Source of the DNA: Clostridium sp. KNHs214
GTDB lineage: Bacteria > Bacillota > Clostridia > Clostridiales > Clostridiaceae
Direction: 5' to 3'
NCBI RefSeq assembly: GCF_000744935.1
Contig: NZ_JQMW01000009.1
Span: 992,001-1,056,000, forward strand
Length of the DNA stretch: 64,000 nucleotides
The position numbers and the translations under genes are program-made. The notes below the pieces were generated by a model. The model made no database searches and was not told the DNA's origin. It saw only the letters and a list, made by a program, of their open reading frames with translations. This document shows positions 46,478 through 55,673 of this stretch, piece by piece (within the stretch, counting starts at the first letter, position 1; each line of letters starts with the position of its first letter).

Positions 46478-46550
46478 TTTTTAACATGTAATATTTTTTT
46501 TATTACCTTCTTTTCGATATTTAAAATTATTTTTCTATAAATATAAACAA

Positions 46551-46645
46551 AGTTTTTAATTCCAGATGGAGTTTTTTACTCCAAGTAAAACTTACAAATT
46601 CTTATTCAAGGTAGAAGCTGCTTATCTCGTAACTTTATAAAAACT
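46551..46645. other. structured-looking intergenic segment between ftsZ and spoIIGA
   Basis: AGTTTTTA (46551-46558) can pair with TAAAAACT (46638-46645), closing about 80 bases that hold further hairpins: TGGAGT/ACTCCA (46567-46583) and GTAA/TTAC (46585-46595). No coding frame or known riboswitch was recognised. It lies beyond the ftsZ terminator and upstream of the spoIIGA promoter, so it may be a small RNA, a regulatory region, or chance pairing in A/T-rich DNA. Confidence 0.35.
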
Positions 46646-46723
46646 AAAAGTATTGCATTAGACAGCCATGGAGTAAACATTAATGTATATATAATTTAAA
46701 ACATCCTATTCTTAATTTTACAT

Positions 46724-46759
46724 AAAGCAAAAAGGTGCCTATAGGCACCTTTTTGCTTT
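46724..46759. terminator. strong terminator after ftsZ
   Basis: A perfect 36-base palindrome with AAAGCAAAAAGGTGCCTA as its left arm, followed by A/T. It separates ftsZ from spoIIGA. Confidence 0.92.
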
Positions 46760-46779
46760 AATATTTAATATATTATTTT

Positions 46780-47895
46780 TTATCTATTTCTTCTTAAGAA
46801 GGTAGGTATTTCTAAGTTTTCCTCTGCATAATCTCTACCTGCAGCTACTTCTTCTTTGCTTAACTTGTTCCCTTTTCTTTCTTCTTGAGAGAAAAGACCA
46901 AAGTCATTTTCAGCTGAAAAACTTTTTTGAGCACTAACTTTTTCTTGCTCAAATCCTGTTGCAATTACAGTAATTCTTAGTTCATCTTTTAAATTTTCAT
47001 CAATTACAGCACCAAAAATTATATTAGCTTCTGGATCTGCTGCTTCCTGAACTATTCCAGCTGCCTCATTTATTTCTAAAAGTCCTAAATCTCCACCACC
47101 AGTTATATTCAATAAAACTCCAGTGGCTCCTACTATAGAAGTTTCTAATAATGGACTTGATATAGCTTGTTTTGCAGCTTCTTGAGCTCTATTATCTCCA
47201 GTTCCTCTTCCTACACCCATATGAGCAAGTCCTCTATCTAGCATAATAGTTCTCACGTCTGCAAAGTCCAAATTAACAAGCCCTGGTATAGTTATTAAAT
47301 CTGATATACCCTGTACACCTTGTTTTAGTACATCATCCGCTAATCTAAAAGAATCAATTAAAGAAGTCTTTTTATCTACCATTGTTAACAATCTTTCATT
47401 TGGTATAGTAACAAGTGTATCTACTCTATCTTTTAAATTCTTAATCCCCATTTCAGCATGAATCATTCTCTTTCTTCCCTCAAATGGGAATGGTTTTGTT
47501 ACTACTCCAACTGTTAATATACCCATTGATTTAGCTATTTCAGCTACTACAGGTGCTGCACCAGTACCTGTTCCGCCACCCATACCAGCGGTTATAAATA
47601 CCATGTCTGCTCCCTTTATAGCTTGAGAAATTTCATCCTTACTTTCTTCTGCTGCCTTTTGTCCAATTTCAGGATTAGCACCAGCTCCAAGCCCCTTTGT
47701 TAATTTGTCTCCTATTTGAATTTTTTGGGAAGCTTGAGACAACATCAACGCCTGCTTGTCCGTATTTATAGCTATAAATTCAACATTTCTTAATCCTTCT
47801 ACTATCATTCTGTTAACTGCATTGTTTCCTCCGCCGCCACAGCCTATTACCTTTATTTGAGCAAATTGTTGAACATCTACATCAAAATCTAGCAC
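46780..47895 (-). CDS. ftsZ: cell division protein FtsZ
   Basis: Tubulin-like GTPase of the division ring. 371 residues with [13 protein letters not shown], the signature [15 protein letters not shown] near 105, synergy-loop region (FADVRTIM), and the C-terminal conserved peptide EIPTFLRR near the end. Start GTG with GAGGAGG upstream. It lies 15 bases after ftsA. Confidence 0.98.
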   Translation of the reverse strand: MLDFDVDVQQFAQIKVIGCGGGGNNAVNRMIVEGLRNVEFIAINTDKQALMLSQASQKIQIGDKLTKGLGAGANPEIGQKAAEESKDEISQAIKGADMVFITAGMGGGTGTGAAPVVAEIAKSMGILTVGVVTKPFPFEGRKRMIHAEMGIKNLKDRVDTLVTIPNERLLTMVDKKTSLIDSFRLADDVLKQGVQGISDLITIPGLVNLDFADVRTIMLDRGLAHMGVGRGTGDNRAQEAAKQAISSPLLETSIVGATGVLLNITGGGDLGLLEINEAAGIVQEAADPEANIIFGAVIDENLKDELRITVIATGFEQEKVSAQKSFSAENDFGLFSQEERKGNKLSKEEVAAGRDYAEENLEIPTFLRRNR

Positions 47896-47910
47896 AATAA
47901 TACCTCCTCA

Positions 47911-49179
47911 TTAAAAGAAATCCGTAAAAAAATCACGTATTTTAGTTAAAAACTTTTTATTATTATCATATATATCTTCTTCTCTTCTAACTTTTGCTCT
48001 TTCAGAATCATTTCCTTCAAAAACAGCAGTTTCTTCTTGCATATTCCTAGAGCCTCTTAAACTGTATCCAACATCCTTTACTATACCTACAGCCGCAGTA
48101 TACATAGGATTATCAGCACCAGTAAAATTAACAACCCCTATTCTTATGGCTTTACCAAGTATTTCTCTTCCTAATTTTTCAATTCCATAAAATAATGAAA
48201 TACCACCACCTACTAAAACAATATCGCTTATTTCATTATAACTATCTACATCCATAAGCTTCTTCTTAATGAATAATAAAATTTCTTCAACTCTTGCCTT
48301 TATTATTTGATTTAATATTACATAATCAACCTCAATATCATTCCCATACTGAGAATTAATCTTCAACTTTTTATTTTCTTCACTTTCATTTACATTCAAA
48401 TTTCCATATTTAATCTTCAGTTCTTCCCCCTCTAAATAGGGTACTTTTAAGCAGATAGAAATATCATTAGTTATATTGTTACCTCCTAAAGGAACTAAGT
48501 GAGTTTCCATTAAAACACCATGTTTAAATATTGAAATACGAGTATTTTCTGCTCCCACATCTATTATAACATTTTTAAGTTCCCCTGATTCCTCTTCGTA
48601 AACCGCTTGCCATAAAGCTAATGGCTGTAAAACTAACCCGGCTACATTTATTCCCGCTCTGTTAACACTTTTTATTAAATTATTTATTATAGTTGCATTT
48701 GTTGTAATAATCTGACTTTCTACTTCTAATCTAAAGCCATTCATCCCTATAGGATCCTTTATGCTTTCGTATCCATCCACTATGTATTGTAGTGGTATTG
48801 CACCTACTATTTCTTTATCGGATGGTACTGTTATAAGTTTAGCTGTTTTTAATGCTCTATCTACATCATTTTTTTTAATTTCTCTATCATCGGAAGAAAT
48901 AGCTACAACTCCTTTATTATAAATAAGCTGGCAAACTTCCCCTGGTAAAGACACATATACATCTTTTATTTGGATATCTATCATCCTTTGCAATTGATCT
49001 ATACATTCCTTTATAGAATTGGATGTTTCATCTATATCAACTACTATAGAACGTTTTAATCCACTATTTTTTGCTGAAGTTACTCCTATTATTTTAATTT
49101 GGCCATATTTATCTAGTTTACCTACTGCGGCACATACTTTAGAGAATCCTATATCAATTCCAACTAAGTAACCATTCAT
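47911..49179 (-). CDS. ftsA: cell division protein FtsA
   Basis: Actin-like protein that tethers FtsZ to the membrane. 422 residues: VGIDIGFSKVCAAVGKL (phosphate 1), the FtsA-specific 1C subdomain (VSLPGEVCQLIYNKG), NVIIDVGAENTRISIFKHG (phosphate 2), DIVLVGGGISLFYGIEKLG (adenosine) and a C-terminal amphipathic helix KFLTKIRDFFTDFF. It is divergent from the Bacillus protein but context with ftsZ supports it. AAGGAGGG precedes the ATG. Confidence 0.93.
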   Translation of the reverse strand: MNGYLVGIDIGFSKVCAAVGKLDKYGQIKIIGVTSAKNSGLKRSIVVDIDETSNSIKECIDQLQRMIDIQIKDVYVSLPGEVCQLIYNKGVVAISSDDREIKKNDVDRALKTAKLITVPSDKEIVGAIPLQYIVDGYESIKDPIGMNGFRLEVESQIITTNATIINNLIKSVNRAGINVAGLVLQPLALWQAVYEEESGELKNVIIDVGAENTRISIFKHGVLMETHLVPLGGNNITNDISICLKVPYLEGEELKIKYGNLNVNESEENKKLKINSQYGNDIEVDYVILNQIIKARVEEILLFIKKKLMDVDSYNEISDIVLVGGGISLFYGIEKLGREILGKAIRIGVVNFTGADNPMYTAAVGIVKDVGYSLRGSRNMQEETAVFEGNDSERAKVRREEDIYDNNKKFLTKIRDFFTDFF

Positions 49180-49371
49180 TTATGTCTTTTCCCTCCTTAT
49201 GAGACCATCTTAAACTAATATATTCAACGTAAGAAGCATTTTTCCTTTTAAAATAGCATAATTTTTCTTATAATTCTTGTACATTTTAAATTATATCATA
49301 AATAATATAAATATTAATTATTTTTAACAAAAAATTCAATTAAATTTAATGGTTTAATTAGTATGCCCCAA

Positions 49372-49398
49372 TAAAAAAAGAGAAAACTCAGTTTTCTC
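49372..49398 (-). terminator. terminator after the glycosyltransferase gene
   Basis: GAGAAAAC and GTTTTCTC pair around TGA, followed on the minus strand by a T-run. It lies just downstream of the glycosyltransferase stop. Confidence 0.82.
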
Positions 49399-49402
49399 CT
49401 TC

Positions 49403-50680
49403 TTAATTTACCTTTTCTAGATCTGTTATCTTGATACTCCTAGTATGTAGTGTATGTGACCATTCTTTATCATTTTTCTTAACTATTCCTTGAATAGATA
49501 TAGGAAGCCAAGTTATAGTGTATATTGGATATATTACATAATACCAAAATATTTTAGGTTCTAATTTCTTATCTAGAACAAGTATAAAAGGTGTATATAT
49601 AAACTGTAATATACCTAAGAGTATTGCTGCCATAGTAATCATGTTTACATTGACTGAATATACCACCGTATCTAAGTTAGTTATTATATCATAGGCATTC
49701 ATAAAGTACTTTGCGCCAGATATTAACATTGATATTCCAACAAGTATTATAACTATTGGCTGTATACTGTATAAAGCACAATCAAGGGCCTTAACATCGA
49801 ATTTTGTAATGAATCTTTTCATGAGCTTAAAGAAATATCTACTAGATACATCGGCAAAACCTTGCATCCATCTTCTTCTTTGATTCCAGGATTGTTTTAA
49901 TGTTAAAGGTTTTTCATCGTATATAACAGCATCATGAGCCCAGCCAACCTTATAACCATTTAATACTAGTTTACATGAAAACTCTAAATCTTCTGTTAAA
50001 CAGGTTGCACCCCATCCCAACTGCTTTAACACTTTTGTATCTATACAAAATCCTGTTCCACCCAATTGATTTGATAATCCTAAATTACTTCTTGAAAGTT
50101 GGAACATTCTGTTTGATGCCCAAAATGATATGGAATAACTTCCTGTTATCCATGTATCTTTTGGATTCTTACTGTCTAGATACCCTTGTACTACCTTGTA
50201 ACCTTCCAGTAATTTTTTATTCATTTCCTTTAAGAAATTCTTAGAAGCAAGATTGTCTGCATCAAATACTGCTACTGCATCGTATTTTTTATCCATTTTT
50301 TTAAATATTATGTTGAACATCCACTCTAATGCATAGCCTTTTCCTCTTTTTTCATCATCGAATCTTTCAAATACTAAGGCTCCAGCTTTTCTAGCTCTTT
50401 CAGCTGTTTTATCATCACAATTGTCTGCTATAACAAAAATATCGTATAATTTATTTGGATAATCCAACATCTTTAAACTTAAAACAATATCTTCAATAAC
50501 CACTTCTTCATTATGCGCTGCTACTATTAGTGCAAATCTCTTTTCAGGTTGTACCTCTTTACTGTCCTTTTTTCTCCAAATTCCAAAAAATGATATACAT
50601 AGATAGTACATGGAGATTATAAATACAACTTCTGTAAAAGTTTTTGATAATGCGCTTATGATCCATTTAAAAATAATCAC
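49403..50680 (-). CDS. GT2 family membrane glycosyltransferase
   Basis: 425 residues of the processive GT2 type (BcsA/NodC-like architecture). One N-terminal membrane helix, catalytic domain with AAHNEEVVIEDIVLSL, DDKTAERARKAGA, the metal Asp motif AVFDADNLA, GTGFCIDTKVL and TEDLEFSCKL, QSWNQRRRWMQGF (QxxRW), then three or four C-terminal membrane helices. It probably makes or exports a polysaccharide or glycolipid; the sugar is unknown. GTG start with GGGGGG upstream. Single gene with its own terminator. Confidence 0.88.
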   Translation of the reverse strand: MIIFKWIISALSKTFTEVVFIISMYYLCISFFGIWRKKDSKEVQPEKRFALIVAAHNEEVVIEDIVLSLKMLDYPNKLYDIFVIADNCDDKTAERARKAGALVFERFDDEKRGKGYALEWMFNIIFKKMDKKYDAVAVFDADNLASKNFLKEMNKKLLEGYKVVQGYLDSKNPKDTWITGSYSISFWASNRMFQLSRSNLGLSNQLGGTGFCIDTKVLKQLGWGATCLTEDLEFSCKLVLNGYKVGWAHDAVIYDEKPLTLKQSWNQRRRWMQGFADVSSRYFFKLMKRFITKFDVKALDCALYSIQPIVIILVGISMLISGAKYFMNAYDIITNLDTVVYSVNVNMITMAAILLGILQFIYTPFILVLDKKLEPKIFWYYVIYPIYTITWLPISIQGIVKKNDKEWSHTLHTRSIKITDLEKVN

Positions 50681-50834
50681 AAGAAATCCCCCCTAATTCA
50701 AAAGATATTTTAGCACAAATCCTGTTTAATTACTATAGTATTTTTAACAATTGAATTAAAATATATCAATTATGTCGTATTTTTAAACAAAGCAAGAAAA
50801 TATTTTGAATTTTCCATATAATGAAACAATTCCA

Positions 50835-50863
50835 TTGAACTTATTCCTTAATAGTAGTATACT
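50835..50863 (+). promoter_or_regulatory. SigA promoter of the 47-codon gene
   Basis: TTGAAC (50835-50840) and TATACT (50858-50863) are 17 bases apart, about 45 bases before the ATG at 50908. Confidence 0.7.
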
Positions 50864-50907
50864 ATATATTATAAATATATATACAATAATTATAAAGGAG
50901 GGTATAT

Positions 50908-51051
50908 ATGGATTCCCATAAAGGTACTAAAAATTCTAAACAACCCAAGTCAACTAGTCACCCCCATAATGGTAAAAAAAGTAAAAATATCTCTTCTAGA
51001 AGCAAATTAGGAAACTTTTCTCTAAAATTATTAGACTATGATACCTTTTAA
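50908..51051 (+). CDS. 47-residue basic protein of unknown function
   Basis: Frame MDSHKGTKNSKQPKSTSHPH, then a Lys/Ser/Asn-rich stretch and a short amphipathic tail ending in LGNFSLKLLDYDTF. Strongly basic and polar in the first two thirds. It has a complete gene anatomy: a consensus SigA promoter, AAAGGAGGG 7 bases before the ATG, and a terminator just after the stop. I do not recognise it. Size and composition allow a small nucleic-acid-binding or spore protein, but that is speculative. It is convergent with pilT. Confidence 0.65.
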   Translation: MDSHKGTKNSKQPKSTSHPHNGKKSKNISSRSKLGNFSLKLLDYDTF

Positions 51052-51052
51052 T

Positions 51053-51075
51053 AAAAAAAGACCCTTTCAGGTCTT
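51053..51075. terminator. terminator between pilT and the 47-codon gene
   Basis: AAGACC pairs with GGTCTT around a 6-base loop, with an A-run on the plus strand, i.e. a T-run for transcription of pilT. Confidence 0.8.
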
Positions 51076-51077
51076 AA

Positions 51078-52133
51078 TTACATGGAAAGCATTCTTATCA
51101 ATATTTCCTTTTCGATAGAATATGTTAGAGCTGTATCGTAACTTATTTTTTTATTCTTGTATAACTGTACTAATGACATATCCATAGTTTTCATGCCATA
51201 TTTTGCGCCAGTTTGCATAGATGACTGTATCTGATATGTCTTTCCTTCTCTTATTAAGTTTTGTATTGCAGGAGTTGCTACCATTATTTCCAAGGCCGCT
51301 ATTCTTTCACTTTCATCTATTTTAGGGACTAACTGTTGGGAAATTATTCCTTGTATTACTGCAGATAATTGAACTTTAATTTGTTGTTGTTGATGTGGTG
51401 GGAAAACATCAATTATTCTATCGATGGTTTTAGCAGCTCCTATAGTATGCAACGTGGATAATACCAAATGTCCAGTTTCTGCAGCAGTAAGCGCAATTGA
51501 AATAGTTTCCAAATCTCGCATTTCACCTACTAATATAACATCTGGATCTTCTCTTAAAACTGCCCTTAATGCGTTTTTATAATCTAAAGTATCTTTTCCT
51601 ATTTCCCTTTGATTTATAATAGATTTATTGTGTTTATGTAAAAACTCAATGGGATCCTCTAGGGTTACTATATGAGCAGATCTAGTATTGTTTATTTCAT
51701 TTACCATAGCTGCCAATGTTGTGCTCTTACCACTGCCTGTTGGACCTGTTACTAATACTAATCCCCTTTGCTTAGATGTCATTTCACGAATTACATCAGG
51801 CATTTGAAGCTCGTGAAGATTTGGAATTTTTAGTCCCACCACCCTTATGGCAATAGCAGTACTTCCTCTTTGCTTATATATATTTACCCTAAACCTACCA
51901 ATACCTGATACTGAATAAGATGTGTCCATTTCTCCTTTTTTTAAATATTCTTCATATAAATCATTTAAGATTTTCTTTGCGAATTCTTCTGTATCATTTC
52001 CATTTAATTTTTCACGTTCTAACATAATTAATTTACCATTAACTCTTATGATAGGGGGTACTCCCACAGTCAAATGTAAATCTGACGAATTATTTTTAAC
52101 AGTTATTTCTAGCAATTCATTTAACGCTTTCAA
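51078..52133 (-). CDS. pilT: type IV pilus retraction ATPase PilT
   Basis: Hexameric ATPase for pilus retraction/twitching motility. 351 residues with Walker A GPTGSGKSTTLAA near 130, the Asp box VTLEDPIEFLH, Walker B DPDVILVGEMRDLETI, and the His box GHLVLSTLHT; the PilT AIRNLIRE-like motif reads AIQNLIREGKTYQI. Start TTG with GGAGGT upstream. No other pilus gene is in the window; isolated pilT genes are known in clostridia, where type IV pili support gliding. Confidence 0.94.
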   Translation of the reverse strand: MKALNELLEITVKNNSSDLHLTVGVPPIIRVNGKLIMLEREKLNGNDTEEFAKKILNDLYEEYLKKGEMDTSYSVSGIGRFRVNIYKQRGSTAIAIRVVGLKIPNLHELQMPDVIREMTSKQRGLVLVTGPTGSGKSTTLAAMVNEINNTRSAHIVTLEDPIEFLHKHNKSIINQREIGKDTLDYKNALRAVLREDPDVILVGEMRDLETISIALTAAETGHLVLSTLHTIGAAKTIDRIIDVFPPHQQQQIKVQLSAVIQGIISQQLVPKIDESERIAALEIMVATPAIQNLIREGKTYQIQSSMQTGAKYGMKTMDMSLVQLYKNKKISYDTALTYSIEKEILIRMLSM

Positions 52134-52323
52134 TTTATATACCTCCGTTGATTATTTATTTCTCCTTATGTTCTTTAATACATTACTTTTTTCTTTTATT
52201 AAACTATTTTTTAATATAAAAAGAAAAATTAACCACTTTATTCTTCCATTATATCTTATATTCGAGTATTTAGTATACTTTTTTACAGTTTTTTTTACTT
52301 TATTTATATTTTAATTTATTATT

Positions 52324-53013
52324 CTAACTATTATAGTATTTCAACTCTTTATATAGTTTTTTCAATGCTCTTTTTTCTAGCCTAGACACATAGGAACGAG
52401 ATATACCCAACTGCCGTGCTATTTCTCTTTGAGTTCTTGGTTTACCATCCTCTAATCCATATCTCATTTTTATTATAAACCTTTCTCTTCCCTGTAATAC
52501 TTCTTCAATTTTATTATATAGTTTTTTAATTTGTATTTTACTTTGAACTATTTCTATTATGGAATCCTCGTCGCTACTCAATACATCCATAAGCGATATT
52601 TCATTTCCTTCTTTATCAACGCCTATTGGATCTTGAAGATATATCTCTGATTTAATTTTTTTATTATTTCTTATAAGCATCAATATTTCATTTTCTATGC
52701 ATCTAGCTGCATAGGTTGCTAATCTAGTACCTTTACTGCTATCAAATGAGTCTATGGCCTTTATAAGTCCTATAGTGCCTATAGAAATTAAATCATCTAC
52801 CTCTTTATTGGGATAAGAATATTTTTTTACAATATGAGCTACTAATCTTAAATTTCTCTCAACTAATATATTTTTGGCTAACACATCGCCTTCTTTTAGT
52901 TTATCTAAATAATATTTTTCTTCTTTTTGACTTAGCGGTTTCGGAAAAGTGTTATTGGTTACATAAGCTATAAGAAAAGTTACACTACTTAACATGTCTA
53001 TTAAACTACTCAT
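52324..53013 (-). CDS. sigK: RNA polymerase sporulation sigma factor SigK (pro-SigK)
   Basis: Late mother-cell sigma factor, 229 residues. The N-terminal hydrophobic segment (MLSSVTFLIAYVTNN) precedes FPKPLSQKEE, the processing region. Region 2 (NLRLVAHIVKKYSYPNKEVDDLISIGTIGLI) and region 4 (RTQREIARQLGISRSYVSRLEKRALKKL) are continuous. The gene is not interrupted by a skin element. GGGGGAT precedes the ATG. A CATATTAT sequence resembling a SigE -10 lies about 50 bases upstream. Confidence 0.96.
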   Translation of the reverse strand: MSSLIDMLSSVTFLIAYVTNNTFPKPLSQKEEKYYLDKLKEGDVLAKNILVERNLRLVAHIVKKYSYPNKEVDDLISIGTIGLIKAIDSFDSSKGTRLATYAARCIENEILMLIRNNKKIKSEIYLQDPIGVDKEGNEISLMDVLSSDEDSIIEIVQSKIQIKKLYNKIEEVLQGRERFIIKMRYGLEDGKPRTQREIARQLGISRSYVSRLEKRALKKLYKELKYYNS

Positions 53014-53097
53014 ATACAGTAAAAATCCCCCTAACAGTGCTTATTACTATAATATGAATAAGTTAAAAAAAAGTGCATGTACATATATATTTATAGT

Positions 53098-53142
53098 AAA
53101 AAAAAATCAGTTTCACATTATATATGCGAAACTGATTTTTTT
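53098..53142 (-). terminator. terminator after udk
   Basis: AAAAATCAGTTTCG pairs with TGAAACTGATTTTT around a T/A-rich loop, followed by a T-run on the minus strand. It overlaps the udk stop. Confidence 0.85.
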
Positions 53143-53767
53143 AGTTTTCTTCATGCAATAATTGTTTTACTTTTGCAGTAATAATATCTATTGCCACTTT
53201 ATTATGGCCACCCTCTGGAATTATTATATCTGCATATCTTTTAGTAGGTTCTATAAACTGCATATGCATTGGTCTTACTACATTTAAATATTGGTCAATA
53301 ACTGACTGTACAGTTCTTCCTCTTTCATTTATGTCTCTTACTAATCTTCTAATTATTCTAACATCTGCATCAGTATCTACATAAATCTTTATATCCATCA
53401 TATTTCTAAGTTCTATATCCTGAAAAACTAATATTCCTTCTAAAATAATTATATCTCTAGACTCTACTTTTATGCTTTCCTCTTTTCTAGTATGGACAGA
53501 GAAATCATATATAGGTTTATTTATACTTTTTCCATCAATTAAACTCTTCAATTGATCTATTAATAAAGGAGTATCAAAAGCATCTGGATGGTCGTAGTTA
53601 GTTTTAACCCTTTCCTCCATAGATATACTAGTTTGATCTTTATAATACGAATCCTGCTCTATCATAGCTATGCACTCTTCGCCAAATTTTCTATAAATCT
53701 CTTGAGCTATAGTGCTTTTACCTGAGCCTGTTCCTCCAGAAATTCCAATTAAAACTGGACGATTCAT
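53141..53767 (-). CDS. udk: uridine kinase
   Basis: Phosphorylates uridine and cytidine in pyrimidine salvage. 208 residues with P-loop [14 protein letters not shown] at the start, NYDHPDAFD near 58, and [11 protein letters not shown] near 91, then [12 protein letters not shown]. The ATG overlaps the trhP stop by one base (TAATG) and has GGAGGAG. Order mltG-trmR-trhP-udk matches Bacillus yrrL-yrrM-yrrN/O-udk. Confidence 0.97.
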   Translation of the reverse strand: MNRPVLIGISGGTGSGKSTIAQEIYRKFGEECIAMIEQDSYYKDQTSISMEERVKTNYDHPDAFDTPLLIDQLKSLIDGKSINKPIYDFSVHTRKEESIKVESRDIIILEGILVFQDIELRNMMDIKIYVDTDADVRIIRRLVRDINERGRTVQSVIDQYLNVVRPMHMQFIEPTKRYADIIIPEGGHNKVAIDIITAKVKQLLHEEN

Positions 53768-54993
53768 TATTTCTCCTCCTTAGCCTTTATAATCATAGAA
53801 TTTTCCTCTATATTCCTGTCCACTCTAACAGTAAAAAGCATCTGTGCAGAAGGAGCAGATTCAATTTTATTGCCTTTTATATCTCTCATATCTTCTAGAA
53901 TTAACTCCTCATTATCTCCATGAGGTTTTAAAATCTCCACTTTATCTCCATTGTAGCACTTATTTCTTTGCTCTACCACTACTATTCCGTTTTCTTCATG
54001 GTATTCTCTAACGATTCCAACTATATCGTAATCTCTTATGTAAGAAGAAGATTCATACTCCTGCTTATTTTCATCATTTAAATAAAATCCTGTATAATAC
54101 TTCCTATGACTAGGTTTCATAAGTATATCCATCCATTTAGGATCAAACTCATACTTGCATGGATCTTCAAAGTATTTATCTATAGCTTGCCTATAAGCTT
54201 TCACTACAGATGCTACATAAAAAGCACTCTTCATTCTACCTTCTATTTTTAAAGAACTTGCTCCTAAACTTACTAGCTCAGGTATATGTTCTATCATACA
54301 CATATCTTTAGAATTCATTATGTATGTGCCCTTTTTATCTTCTCTTATTTCGTAGTATTCTCCTGGTCTCATTTCTTCCATTAAATAGTACTTATATCTA
54401 CATGGTTGAGCACACTGTCCCCTATTGGAATCTCTGCCAGTTAAATAATTTGAAAGCAAACATCTTCCTGAATATGCCATGCACATTGAGCCATGAATGA
54501 AAATTTCTATTTCACATCCCTCTGGAAGCTTACTTTTCATTTCTTTTATTTCTTCTAAAGAAAGTTCTCTAGCTAAAACTATCCTTTTAATTCCCTGTTT
54601 ATACCAAAACATTGCAGATTTCCAATTTACATTATTAGCTTGAGTGCTTAAATGCAGTTCTAATTCTGGTACTACCTCTCTGGCTGTCATTATTATACCT
54701 GGATCAGAAACTATGATAGCATCCACATTTATATCATAAAGTTCTTTTAGATACTCTTCTAATCCATTTAAATCTTCATTATGAGGAAATACATTTAAAG
54801 TAACATAAACTTTTTTCCCTCTACTATGAGCATATTTTATACCCTCTTGCAACTGCTCGTTAGCGAAATTATCAGCAAAAGCCCTCAAATTTAGCTTACT
54901 TCCTCCTAAATATACCGCATCTGCTCCAAAATCTATGGCCGCTTTAAGTTTTTCTAAGTTGCCCGCTGGAGCTAAAAGCTCAGGTTTATTCAT
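53767..54993 (-). CDS. trhP: U32-family tRNA hydroxylation protein P (TrhP/YrrO)
   Basis: 408 residues, U32 'peptidase' family. It opens [28 protein letters not shown]; the [39 protein letters not shown] segment carries the four conserved cysteines. Members hydroxylate U34 of tRNAs using a prephenate-derived pathway rather than acting as peptidases. Bacillus has two tandem copies; only one is present here. It overlaps trmR by 8 bases. Confidence 0.88.
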   Translation of the reverse strand: MNKPELLAPAGNLEKLKAAIDFGADAVYLGGSKLNLRAFADNFANEQLQEGIKYAHSRGKKVYVTLNVFPHNEDLNGLEEYLKELYDINVDAIIVSDPGIIMTAREVVPELELHLSTQANNVNWKSAMFWYKQGIKRIVLARELSLEEIKEMKSKLPEGCEIEIFIHGSMCMAYSGRCLLSNYLTGRDSNRGQCAQPCRYKYYLMEEMRPGEYYEIREDKKGTYIMNSKDMCMIEHIPELVSLGASSLKIEGRMKSAFYVASVVKAYRQAIDKYFEDPCKYEFDPKWMDILMKPSHRKYYTGFYLNDENKQEYESSSYIRDYDIVGIVREYHEENGIVVVEQRNKCYNGDKVEILKPHGDNEELILEDMRDIKGNKIESAPSAQMLFTVRVDRNIEENSMIIKAKEEK

Positions 54994-55639
54994 CTCTCTC
55001 CCTCCTTACTGTAACTGCTATTCCATCTCCCATAGGTATTACAGAAGTCAAAAGTTCTTCTCCATTTACCATTTGTAGATATTCCCTCATTCTCTTAACT
55101 ATGGTTATCTTTCTACGTTTTACCAATTCATCTGTAGCCACCATACCCCTAAAAAGTACATTATCTGCTATTATCAAACCATCTTTTTCTAATATTCTTA
55201 AACATTCAGGCAAAAAATGGTTGTAATGTCCCTTGCCTGCATCCATAAATATTAAATCATATTTATCATTTAAATCCTTTAGCACCTGAAGACAATCTCC
55301 TTGTATTAATTTAATATTATCTTCATATCCAGATTTTGAAATATTACTTTTAGCTAAAGTAATCATATTTTCATCTCGCTCAATTGTGTCTATATACACA
55401 TTTTCATTAGAACTTGAACACATTAAAATCGAAGAATAACCTATTGCACTTCCTAGTTCTAAAATTCTCCTAGGCCTTTTAATTTTAATCATAAGTTCTA
55501 AGAATTGAGCAGTTTCCTTTTGAACAATAGGAACAGAATTATCTTTAGCGAACATCTCTAATTCCTTAAGTATTCCTTTTCTATCTGGAATAATTTTTTT
55601 CAAATAATTTTCAATATAATCATAAGTAATACCGCTCAT
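54986..55639 (-). CDS. trmR: tRNA 5-hydroxyuridine methyltransferase TrmR (O-methyltransferase family 3)
   Basis: 217 residues of the class I SAM O-methyltransferase family. Visible: ILELGSAIGYSSILM (SAM motif), IDTIERDE, DLIFMDAGKGHYNHFLPECL and IIADNVLFRG with the metal-binding Asp/Asn. With TrhP next door it is likely to convert ho5U34 to mo5U34 in tRNA. Start at 55639 (MSGITYDY) is supported by GGAGG; the open frame runs 15 codons further. Confidence 0.88.
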   Translation of the reverse strand: MSGITYDYIENYLKKIIPDRKGILKELEMFAKDNSVPIVQKETAQFLELMIKIKRPRRILELGSAIGYSSILMCSSSNENVYIDTIERDENMITLAKSNISKSGYEDNIKLIQGDCLQVLKDLNDKYDLIFMDAGKGHYNHFLPECLRILEKDGLIIADNVLFRGMVATDELVKRRKITIVKRMREYLQMVNGEELLTSVIPMGDGIAVTVRRERDE

Positions 55640-55673
55640 GTAAATTCCTCCAAAAATACACTGTTTTATTACA

